DNA from: Streptomyces piniterrae
GTDB taxonomy: Bacteria; Actinomycetota; Actinomycetes; Streptomycetales; Streptomycetaceae
Assembly: GCF_005048155.1 (NCBI RefSeq)
Contig: NZ_SUMB01000007.1
Span: forward strand, 186,001 to 250,000
DNA length: 64,000 bases
Reading direction: 5' to 3'
Positions 57,871 to 64,000 of this stretch are shown one piece after another. Numbering within the stretch: position 1 is the first letter of the stretch; each line of letters begins with the position of its first letter. The notes under the pieces were generated by a model. That model had not been told where the DNA came from and did not search any database. It saw nothing but the letters and a program-made list of their open reading frames with translations. Made by a program: the position numbers and the translations under genes.

Positions 57871-58947
57871 CTACTCGTACTCGGTGCCGCCCTTGCGCGT
57901 CAGGTACGCGCCGCTGACCACCTTCGCGATGGCCCGCCCGCCCACCGCCGAGCTGTAGCGATCACTCAGCGGACGGACGACCACGCCCTCCCGGAGGTGC
58001 ACCGCGCGCCCCGACAGCGTCTCGCGTCCCTCGGCCAGCTCCATCACCTGCCGTGCGTCATACGGGCCGCTGAACAGCGTCGGCACCACCGGCAACCGCC
58101 CGTCCAGCACCTTCGTGAGCTCCTCCGGGGCCAGCCACCGCACCAGCCCGCCGACCTCCACCGCGACATCGAAGACCGCGTACGCGGGGTCCCCGCGGCG
58201 GCTGTCCGCGCCGTACCCGAGGTCCTGTACGCCGTCGCCGAACACCTCGCCGTACACGCCGACCCGCGAAGCCCCCAGCTCCCCGGCGATCTCCGCCGCG
58301 ACGCGCGCCACGCCATGCCCGCGAACCGCCCGCCAATACAGGTTCTTCGCGTCCTCCACCAGTGCCAGCCGCTGCGCACCGAGTCCCTTGGACGTCACCT
58401 GAACACGCTCGTCCTCGGCGCTGTAGGTGAGGCAGCACGCGGTGCCGTGCACCTTCTCCGTGACCGTGACCGGCTCGCCCCCGGTGAAGATCTCCGGATA
58501 GCGCTTCAGATTCTCGATATCGATCCACGGCAGCAGATCGGGCGCCGCCTCCACGTCCCCGCTCATCGAAACCGGCACCGGCGGCACCCACTTGACGATC
58601 CCGAGCTCCGCCGCGAAGTCGGTGCCGTCCGCCCGCGCCCGCGCCAGGTCCACACCGTCCAGGGCCCGCGGCCGGCAGACCACGCCCTGCGACAGCTCGC
58701 CGCGCAGCCGTATCGCCTTGACCCGATTGGCCGCGGAACCGGCCAACTTGCCGGTCAGCCCCAGCTCGGCCACCAACTCCTCGGGGAGCACCGCCTGCTC
58801 CGGCACATACAGCGCGAAGTCGCCCGTCCGGTAAGCCCCCTTGGCGACGACGGCACGGTAGAGGCCCACCTGCGCGAGCTCCAGCGCATCGGCATTCGGA
58901 TGCTCATGAATCGTCAGTCGCTCGACCGTGACGCGCAGCGTCGACAT
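57871..58947 (-). CDS. RNA ligase of the DRB0094 (Rnl5) family
   Basis: 358 residues. This is a nucleotidyltransferase: motif I TEKVHGTACCL with the adenylated Lys165, motif III region VGVYGEVFGDGVQ (231-240), motif IV REGVVVRP (319-326) and motif V AIAKVVS (339-345). An N-terminal about 120-residue OB-like domain (LRVTVERLTIHEHPNADALE, then AVVAKGAYRTGDFALYVPEQ) and the overall size match DRB0094-type RNA ligases, which join 3'-OH and 5'-PO4 ends of nicked RNA. It is convergent with the helicase operon (47 bp between stops). An RNA-repair role is from the family; here it is inference. Confidence 0.85.
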   Translation of the reverse strand: MSTLRVTVERLTIHEHPNADALELAQVGLYRAVVAKGAYRTGDFALYVPEQAVLPEELVAELGLTGKLAGSAANRVKAIRLRGELSQGVVCRPRALDGVDLARARADGTDFAAELGIVKWVPPVPVSMSGDVEAAPDLLPWIDIENLKRYPEIFTGGEPVTVTEKVHGTACCLTYSAEDERVQVTSKGLGAQRLALVEDAKNLYWRAVRGHGVARVAAEIAGELGASRVGVYGEVFGDGVQDLGYGADSRRGDPAYAVFDVAVEVGGLVRWLAPEELTKVLDGRLPVVPTLFSGPYDARQVMELAEGRETLSGRAVHLREGVVVRPLSDRYSSAVGGRAIAKVVSGAYLTRKGGTEYE

Positions 58948-59069
58948 GCCGGTTCCCCGTCCCTGGTCCCTCGTCGGCCGCCGCCCGGTGCGGCAGTCAC
59001 GCCACCACTGTGATCGACGGCCGGGCGGCCCGGCGAGCGAATTTCGTCGCCCCTCGTCGCGGTCGCGTT

Positions 59070-59097
59070 GTCAGTGCCGTCACGTAGCGTTACTGAC
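59070..59097. promoter_or_regulatory. Inverted repeat GTCAGT...ACTGAC upstream of the RNA ligase gene
   Basis: GTCAGT (59070-59075) and ACTGAC (59092-59097) are perfectly inverted, 16 bp apart, with a further internal pair CACGTA/TACTG partly symmetric. It is about 125 bp before the ligase start, in the shared intergenic region upstream of the ligase. Possible operator. Confidence 0.35.
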
Positions 59098-59201
59098 GTA
59101 GGGAGTTGGTGCCGATGCCGCTCCCCGCCGCTCGCGACCCATGCGAGCAGCAAAGCGATCAGGGTGCCCGGGAATCGCGAGCGCCGCGGGGCTCGTCCGC
59201 G

Positions 59202-60743
59202 TCAGCCTGCCGGTTTCCGCTTGCCGGTCCCGCCGATGCGCCTGAGCGCCGCCGGTCCGAGGCCGAGCCGGCGGGGGAGGCGCCGGGAGGCGGGCGCCGA
59301 GGCGGTGGGGACCGCTGACAGGGCAGCGGAGTCCCCGGACGTCTGCGAGGACGAAGCCGGCGATGCCGCCGGCCCCGGCGATGACACGGCATCCGGCGAG
59401 CCGTCGGGAGCCGGGCGAAGGAGCCGGGCCACCGGGACGGCGGGCGTGGCGATGTCGACGTAGGCGCGGCAGACCGGGGGACGGACGACGGCGCTGTGCA
59501 GGACGCGCTGCGCGGTATCGCGCACGAGCTTGGAGGCGGAGGGGAACCGCGCCCCGGTAGTGCCGGGGGAGGAGAGGAGAGCCTGGCTGGTGGCGAGCGT
59601 CCAGGGCGCCTGGATGATGCGGGCGATGCTCCGTTGCAGGCCGCGCGCGAGCAACGGGTCGTCCAGACCGTGCCGGCGCAGCGCGTCGCGGAGCGCGGCG
59701 GCGCCATGGGCCGCGATGGACAGGCCCTGGCCGTAGTCGGGGTTGAACGTGGCCACCGCCCCGCCGAGGGCGACGAACCCGGTGGGCCAGGACCGCAGCT
59801 GTTCGTAGCGGCGCCGGCGGTTGGCGCTGTCGCGGGACAGCCGTACCTCGCTCAGCGGCTCGGCGTCGGCGATGAGATCACCGATGACGGAGTTCGGAAT
59901 GCCACGGGCGAAGGGTACGAACCGGCCCGCATGTTGGGACGGACCGTCGTTTCCGGCGCCGCTGAGCGTGACCAGCCAGCGCCCGCCCTCGATGGGCACC
60001 AGCGTCGCCGAGCGCCCAGGAGCCGTACCACCGGCATCCGAACCGACGGTGATCGGGGGGCAGTTCTCGGCGCCGGCAGGGGCACGGAAGATACGCGTGG
60101 CACAGACGACTCCGGCGTCCACCACCTCTTCGTGTGCGGCGGGCAGCCCCAGCCCGGTCAGCCGCCGGGGGGTGGTGGAGTGGCGGCCGGTGGCGTCGAC
60201 GACGAGGTCCGCATCCAGCCGATACGTTTCGCCGGTGACGGTGTCCCGGACCCGCACACCGGTGACATGCTCCGCCGTGCCTGTCAGCTGCTCCGCTTCG
60301 GTCGTCTCGAGGACGCTCACCCCGTAGAGGGCCGGCACCCGTTCGCGGATGGCCCGGTCGAGCAGGTCGCGCGAGCAGGCGATCAGATGTTGCGTCCGCG
60401 GCCCGCGGCGTAACGGGCGCTGCGGGGGCATGCCGAGCAGACCCGCCGGCAGCGGGATACGGCGGGCCCCCTCGGCCAGCCAGCGTTCGACCGTGCCGGG
60501 CAGCAGGGACTCGATGATCCGGGCGCCGTCCGTGGTCAGCAGATGGGCATGCCGGGCCCGCGGAAGATCCGTGGGCAGGGCGGGAGTCCGCGGCAGCCGG
60601 TCCCGTTCGACGACGATGACGTCGGCGTGCTCGGACAGCGCCGCGGCGGCGAGCATTCCCGTGAAGCCGCCGCCGAGCACCACGGCGAGATACGGGTGCG
60701 TGAACTGGAGGCCGCTGCTGCTTGTACTGCTCGACGCGTTCAT
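59202..60743 (-). CDS. FAD-dependent monooxygenase-type oxidoreductase
   Basis: 513 residues. FAD-binding VVLGGGFTGMLAAAALSEHA (GxGxxG-type, residues 21-40, with G-G-G-F-T-G) and VVERDRL at its end. The second motif DADLVVDATGRHSTTPRRL and the FAD-ribityl segment GFVALGGAVATFNPDYGQGL (a GD-motif variant with GGAVATFNP) place it among aromatic hydroxylase or squalene-epoxidase-like proteins. The C terminus is Ser/Pro-rich. Its start overlaps the stop of a 92-residue ORF (ATGA). The substrate is unknown; the gene may belong to specialised metabolism. Confidence 0.83.
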   Translation of the reverse strand: MNASSSTSSSGLQFTHPYLAVVLGGGFTGMLAAAALSEHADVIVVERDRLPRTPALPTDLPRARHAHLLTTDGARIIESLLPGTVERWLAEGARRIPLPAGLLGMPPQRPLRRGPRTQHLIACSRDLLDRAIRERVPALYGVSVLETTEAEQLTGTAEHVTGVRVRDTVTGETYRLDADLVVDATGRHSTTPRRLTGLGLPAAHEEVVDAGVVCATRIFRAPAGAENCPPITVGSDAGGTAPGRSATLVPIEGGRWLVTLSGAGNDGPSQHAGRFVPFARGIPNSVIGDLIADAEPLSEVRLSRDSANRRRRYEQLRSWPTGFVALGGAVATFNPDYGQGLSIAAHGAAALRDALRRHGLDDPLLARGLQRSIARIIQAPWTLATSQALLSSPGTTGARFPSASKLVRDTAQRVLHSAVVRPPVCRAYVDIATPAVPVARLLRPAPDGSPDAVSSPGPAASPASSSQTSGDSAALSAVPTASAPASRRLPRRLGLGPAALRRIGGTGKRKPAG

Positions 60744-61018
60744 GGGCAGTCCCGTTCTCGGCGGTGGAGCGCGATTCCCCCGGGGCGGGGGCGCGGCGCG
60801 TCCAGGTAAAGAGGTACGGCATACGGGCGGGACCGTCTGCGGGCGGCGGAGACGACGGCGTCGGCGGCGGCCGTGAGAGACGCCGCCAACGCGGCGGGCA
60901 GGGAAGCGGACGCGGTCCGCAGGATGCGCACCGGTGCCGGCGGAACCGGTAGCGCCCGCTGAGGGTCCCGGCAGGCCGACGCGAACGCCGGCCTGCCGCC
61001 CCCCGTTTTACCCCTCAT
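60740..61018 (-). CDS. Small hypothetical protein translationally coupled to the FAD monooxygenase
   Basis: 92 residues from an ATG behind GAGGGGGA. It ends with TGA inside the ATGA that starts the monooxygenase. Features: a basic N terminus (RGKTGGGRPAFASACRD), an Ala-rich amphipathic helix (ASASLPAALAASLTAAADAV) and a Pro/Arg-rich tail. No family was recognised. The good ribosome-binding site and overlap support a real gene; the composition alone would not. Confidence 0.55.
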   Translation of the reverse strand: MRGKTGGGRPAFASACRDPQRALPVPPAPVRILRTASASLPAALAASLTAAADAVVSAARRRSRPYAVPLYLDAPRPRPGGIALHRRERDCP

Positions 61019-61465
61019 GATTCCCCCTCAGGCCATGCCCGCCCCGCCGCACGCACGGCGGCGCCCTTTACCCTCCGCCCTCGCCGGGCGGTACGGACGA
61101 GCGCGACCGCCTCGCGGAGGCGCCCTGTCCCGGTGAACGCAGCCATCACATCCGGCCGACGGTGGACACGGTTCCGGATCGTAGGCGGCGCAGATCACAT
61201 CCGGTACTCGTATGTGATCCAGGGGCGCGAGGGAGCCACCCCACGGATACTGATGGGTATATCCAAAGCAAAACGCTGCAATGGGGAGGAAACGCCCCGC
61301 GGCTTTCTCGCGAGGAGAGAAAGTTCCCCAGGATTTCTCGTGAGACGCGGACCGACGGCGCCCAAAAGGCCAAAGGGTTGGCGCGAAATGATCGGGTTCA
61401 CACGTGCGGTCGAACGCCGTGCCTAACCTGTGCGGGCACAGCACCGGAGAACCAGAGGGAGAGTC
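61019..61465. other. Non-coding divergent region with palindromes
   Basis: 447 bases between the 92-residue ORF and the quinone oxidoreductase. Besides the palindrome at 61193-61219 it has a second copy of ATCACATCCGG (61145-61155, repeated at 61194-61204), a hairpin-like GGATA...TATCC around 61245-61264, and CTTTCTC-GCGAG-GAGAAAG (about 61303-61323), which may be transcript structures or binding sites. No gene is supported. Confidence 0.5.
61193..61219. promoter_or_regulatory. Palindrome GATCACAT-N11-ATGTGATC
   Basis: Two perfect 8-bp arms around an 11-bp spacer, in the shared control region of the FAD-monooxygenase unit and the quinone oxidoreductase. A half site ATCACATCCGG recurs 49 bp to the left. 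This is a strong candidate operator for a dimeric regulator. The IclR-type gene nearby is one possible binder; this is inference. Confidence 0.6.
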
Positions 61466-62410
61466 GTGCGCGCGATCGTGATGCGAGAATTCGGCGGCCC
61501 GGACGTGCTGCGGCTCGAGGACGTCCCCGAACCGGCGCCCCGCGCAGCCCATGCGCTGGTCGAGGTGACCCTGGCCGGCATCAACTACGCGGACGTACAC
61601 GCACGCGGTGACTCCTACCTGGCGCCCGTCGAGCTGCCGTACATCCCCGGCAACGAGGTCGTGGGGACCGTGGACGGCGGACGACGCGTCGTCGGACTGA
61701 CCCGCGGCGGCGGCTACGCCGAGCGGGCGCTGCTGCACCGCAAGGTCACCTGGGACGTCCCCGACGGAATCAGCGACGAACACGCCCTCGCGCTGGCGCT
61801 CCAGGGCAACAGCGCCTGGCACCTGCTGTTCACCTCGCTCCGCCTCACCAAGGGCGAGACCGTGGTCGTACCGGCCGCGGCGGGCGGCCTCGGCTCGCTG
61901 GCGGTCCAGCTCGCCGCGCACGCCGGGGCAAAGGTCATCGGCCTCGCCGGATCCGCCGAAAAGCGCAAGCTGGCCGAGGAGTTGGGTGCCCACGCGGTGG
62001 TGGACTCGACCGCGGAGGACCTCACCGAGCGCATCGTCGAGGCGGCCGGCGGGCCCGTCCAGGCGGCGCTGGAGATGACCGGCGGCATCACCTTCGAGCG
62101 GACCCTCGCCGCCCTCGCACCACGCGGCCGGCTGGCGGTCTACGGCTATGCCGGCGGCGAGTTGGCGAGCGTGCCCACCCGGGACCTGATGGAGCGGTCG
62201 ATCACCGTCTCGGGCTTCTGGCTGCCCCAGCTCTACGCGGACCGTACGGCGTTGCCGACCTCCATGCGGGCCCTGTTCGACGCGGTGGCCGACGGCTCCC
62301 TCAGGCCGCTGACCGGCGCCACCTACGCCCTCGGCGAGGCGGCCCAAGCACACCATGACCTGGCCGCCCGCACCGCGACCGGGAAACTCGCCCTCGACGT
62401 CGCCCGGTAA
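61466..62410 (+). CDS. Zinc-free quinone oxidoreductase (MDR superfamily)
   Basis: 314 residues from the GTG at 61466 behind AGAGGGAGAG. N-terminal GroES-like domain (MREFGGPDVLRLEDVPEPAP, GINYADVHARGDSYLAPVEL with Y-A-D in place of zinc ligands) and a Rossmann domain with VVVPAAAGGLGSLAVQLAAH. Structural-zinc cysteines are absent, as in NADPH:quinone reductases. It reduces quinones or enones using NADPH. It starts a plus-strand run with the IclR-type regulator. Confidence 0.9.
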   Translation: MRAIVMREFGGPDVLRLEDVPEPAPRAAHALVEVTLAGINYADVHARGDSYLAPVELPYIPGNEVVGTVDGGRRVVGLTRGGGYAERALLHRKVTWDVPDGISDEHALALALQGNSAWHLLFTSLRLTKGETVVVPAAAGGLGSLAVQLAAHAGAKVIGLAGSAEKRKLAEELGAHAVVDSTAEDLTERIVEAAGGPVQAALEMTGGITFERTLAALAPRGRLAVYGYAGGELASVPTRDLMERSITVSGFWLPQLYADRTALPTSMRALFDAVADGSLRPLTGATYALGEAAQAHHDLAARTATGKLALDVAR

Positions 62411-62563
62411 CGCAGGGCGCCGGACGGGCACCGCGGCTCCTGATGTGCACCCCGGGGCCGCCCGGCCGACGCAGGGGGAACCGCGGGCGACGGGCGCGTC
62501 GGCCCGCACCGGAATTGCCGTGCGCCTTCGGGCGCGGATCACTGCCAGGGGAGAGAGCACACG

Positions 62564-63508
62564 ATGGGCAACAGCATCACAGCGTCGGGATCCTCGGCTT
62601 CGGCCGCCGCCACCACCTCCGCGTCGGACACCAACGGAACGCCGCGGCACACCCCGAGCCGCTCCAAGACCGTGCGCCAGGCGCCCAAGAGCGCCCCGAC
62701 CGCGGGCCCCCGGACGTCCGGATCCGGCCATGCCGAGCGGGTCTTCCTCGTCCAGACGGCCTTCGCCGAACTCGGCGGATCCGCCCACGGACCTGGCGAG
62801 ATAGCCGAATTCACCGGCCTGGACGACTCCGTCGTCTACCGCATCCTGCAGTCCGGTATCTATCAGCGCATCTTCGAGCGGGTGGACCGCGGCCTCTACC
62901 GCCTGCGGACCTCGGCCGCCCAGCTCGCCTTCACCGCGCTCGACCACGGGCTCGACGGCGCGACCTCGCAGACCGTGCTCCGTGAACTGCGCATGGCGAC
63001 CGACGGCGGGCTGGCCTTCCTGTACATGGTGGCCCCGTTCTCCGGCGCGCAACGGCAGTGCGTCGACATGGCCGTCGGCGACTCCGACCTCGCCGAGCTG
63101 GGGATGACGCCCCGCGATGTGCTGTCCGTGACGCGCTCCCTGCGGACCGGCGCCTCCGGGCGGACGATCCTCGCCTACCTGCCGGAGGTGCTCCAGCAGC
63201 GGGTGCTCGCCGAACCCGTACCGGACCAGGCCGGACCGGGCGTCTTCCGGGACAACGACGCCCTGCTGGCGTCTCTCGCGGAGGTCCGCGACCTCGGTCA
63301 CGCGCTCGGATACGAGGAGTGCATGGCCGGCTGGAACTCCTGCGCGGCGCCCATCATGTGGGACGGCGCCATCATGGGCGCGGCCCTGCTCCTCAAGCTC
63401 AAGTCCGTCATGCCGGTGGCCCCCGACAACGTCATCGAGGCGACGAAGGAGGCGGCGGCCGAACTCAGCCGCTACGGAGCGGCCCGCCCGGCCGCCGACC
63501 AGCCCTGA
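62564..63508 (+). CDS. IclR-family-like transcriptional regulator
   Basis: 314 residues, ATG behind CAGGGGAGAGAG. A disordered Ser/Thr-rich N terminus of about 55 residues precedes an HTH (GPGEIAEFTGLDDSVVYRIL, residues about 75-95) and a wing ending DRGLYRLR. The long C-terminal region has an effector-domain-like pattern (LRELRMATDGGLAFLYMVAP, RTILAYLPEVLQQRVLAEPV, GYEECMAGWNSCAAPIMWDG). This is the IclR layout, with a rather divergent effector domain. It could control the quinone oxidoreductase or the monooxygenase unit. Confidence 0.75.
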   Translation: MGNSITASGSSASAAATTSASDTNGTPRHTPSRSKTVRQAPKSAPTAGPRTSGSGHAERVFLVQTAFAELGGSAHGPGEIAEFTGLDDSVVYRILQSGIYQRIFERVDRGLYRLRTSAAQLAFTALDHGLDGATSQTVLRELRMATDGGLAFLYMVAPFSGAQRQCVDMAVGDSDLAELGMTPRDVLSVTRSLRTGASGRTILAYLPEVLQQRVLAEPVPDQAGPGVFRDNDALLASLAEVRDLGHALGYEECMAGWNSCAAPIMWDGAIMGAALLLKLKSVMPVAPDNVIEATKEAAAELSRYGAARPAADQP

Positions 63509-63587
63509 ACCGCGGCGGCCGGCCTCCCGCCTGGTCATCAGCCGACCCCCTTCTCTACGGTGGCACCAACAGCCGGACGGAGAACAC

Positions 63588-63608
63588 ATGACGAACAAGG
63601 GGGTCTGA
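63588..63608 (+). CDS. Six-codon ORF overlapping the next start codon
   Basis: ATG at 63588 (after CGGACGGAG) encodes M-T-N-K-G-V; its TGA (63606-63608) shares the A of the following ATG (TGATG). It may be a leader peptide for translational coupling, or chance. Nothing else is known. Confidence 0.3.
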   Translation: MTNKGV

Positions 63609-64000
63609 TGGAACCGGAGTTGGTGGCACTCGCGGCGTCGGGAGCGACGACGCTGGTGCAGCAGATGGCGACGGACGGCTGGGCGACCGCCCGCAGGAGA
63701 ATGGCGTCCTTCCTCGCCCGGCGCCGGGGCATGGCGGACGAAGAGGCCCTCGAAGGCGAACTGGAGGTCTCGCGCGCCGATCTTGCCGCGGCCCAGGAGG
63801 ACGGCGACCGGGAAGGCGTGGAGGGGGTGACCAACGCGTGGCGGCTGCGGCTGCGCCGGCTGCTCCGCGAGGACCCGGCCGCGGCAGACGAACTGCGCGC
63901 CCTGCTCGGTGAATTGGCACCGGAGCGGGAGACGGTGCGCGACGTGTACAACACCATCAACGGCGGCGTGCACAACTCCCCGGTGATCCAGTCCGGCATC
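63608..64000 (+). CDS. Hypothetical protein, 5' part (cut by the window end)
   Basis: 131 residues are visible from the ATG at 63608 behind AAGGGGGTCT. The N terminus is helical (EPELVALAASGATTLVQQMA, then TDGWATARRRMASFLARRRG) with a Glu-rich middle (ADEEALEGELEVSRADLAAA). The visible end VYNTINGGVHNSPVIQSG contains an Asn-Gly-Gly segment. I associate this N-x-x-x-G-G-x-x-x-x-P-V-I-Q pattern with small Streptomyces proteins in variable loci, from memory only. Function unknown. Confidence 0.6.
   Translation, partial: MEPELVALAASGATTLVQQMATDGWATARRRMASFLARRRGMADEEALEGELEVSRADLAAAQEDGDREGVEGVTNAWRLRLRRLLREDPAAADELRALLGELAPERETVRDVYNTINGGVHNSPVIQSGI

Noticed and set aside
61028..63973. A 981-residue minus-strand open frame covering the quinone oxidoreductase and IclR-type genes
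   Set aside because: Composition is Arg/Gly/Pro-rich without motifs, and the plus-strand genes have clear domains.

Overview
The window is high-GC actinobacterial chromosome, almost certainly Streptomyces or a close relative. Evidence: strong G/C preference at third codon positions, GTG/TTG starts behind AAGGAGG-like sites, ATGA/GTGA gene overlaps, an ANTAR response regulator, DUF6343, DUF3068 and SPW_0924-like proteins. The core order gltD ... pyk - ANTAR regulator - liv operon - thioesterase - polA - ... - hrpB - rpsA - ... - coaE is, from memory, the usual Streptomyces order.

Layout. 1-0.7 kb: 3' end of gltD. 0.8-12.9 kb is accessory: a divergent flavin-reductase-like/ArsR pair around a perfect palindrome, a lipoprotein, an MBL hydrolase coupled to a GNAT acetyltransferase, an alpha/beta hydrolase, a HExxH zinc-ribbon protein, a secreted trypsin and a large GH101 endo-alpha-N-acetylgalactosaminidase. 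Then come two gene wrecks (an unidentified minus-strand frame and a TnpB/IS1341-type transposase remnant), an AraC regulator, a 46-bp tandem repeat and a membrane protein. 13-19.4 kb: aminopeptidase N, a desA/desB-like pair (lysine decarboxylase plus lysine N6-hydroxylase) without desC or desD, and a SIMPL protein. 19.5-29.5 kb: pyruvate kinase, a LAGLIDADG-like protein beside tRNA-Leu(CAA), the ANTAR regulator, the five-gene branched-chain amino acid ABC transporter (livK-H-M-G-F, minus strand) and a PaaI thioesterase. 29.6-44.8 kb: FdhF/YdeP-type oxidoreductase, polA, DUF4184 protein, secreted lytic transglycosylase, DUF3068 pair, HrpB helicase, methyltransferase, and rpsA with a clear promoter, leader and terminator.

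44.9-50.9 kb: secreted beta-helix protein, PAC2 protein, coaE, cupin, TPR and DUF6343 proteins, then a UvrD-like helicase. 51.5-57.8 kb: a tightly coupled three-gene operon of SNF2 helicase, SWIM zinc-finger protein and helicase-C3-type protein. It lies divergent from the UvrD-like helicase and convergent with an Rnl5-type (DRB0094 family) RNA ligase. This nucleic-acid-processing block is the best candidate here for an under-described system. 59.2-64 kb: an FAD monooxygenase coupled to a 92-residue upstream ORF, a long palindrome-bearing gap, a quinone oxidoreductase, an IclR-type regulator, and the start of an unrecognised gene preceded by a six-codon overlapping ORF.

All functions come from reading motifs and remembered family features; no database search was run. 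Start codons were chosen from ribosome-binding sites, overlaps and protein-like composition.
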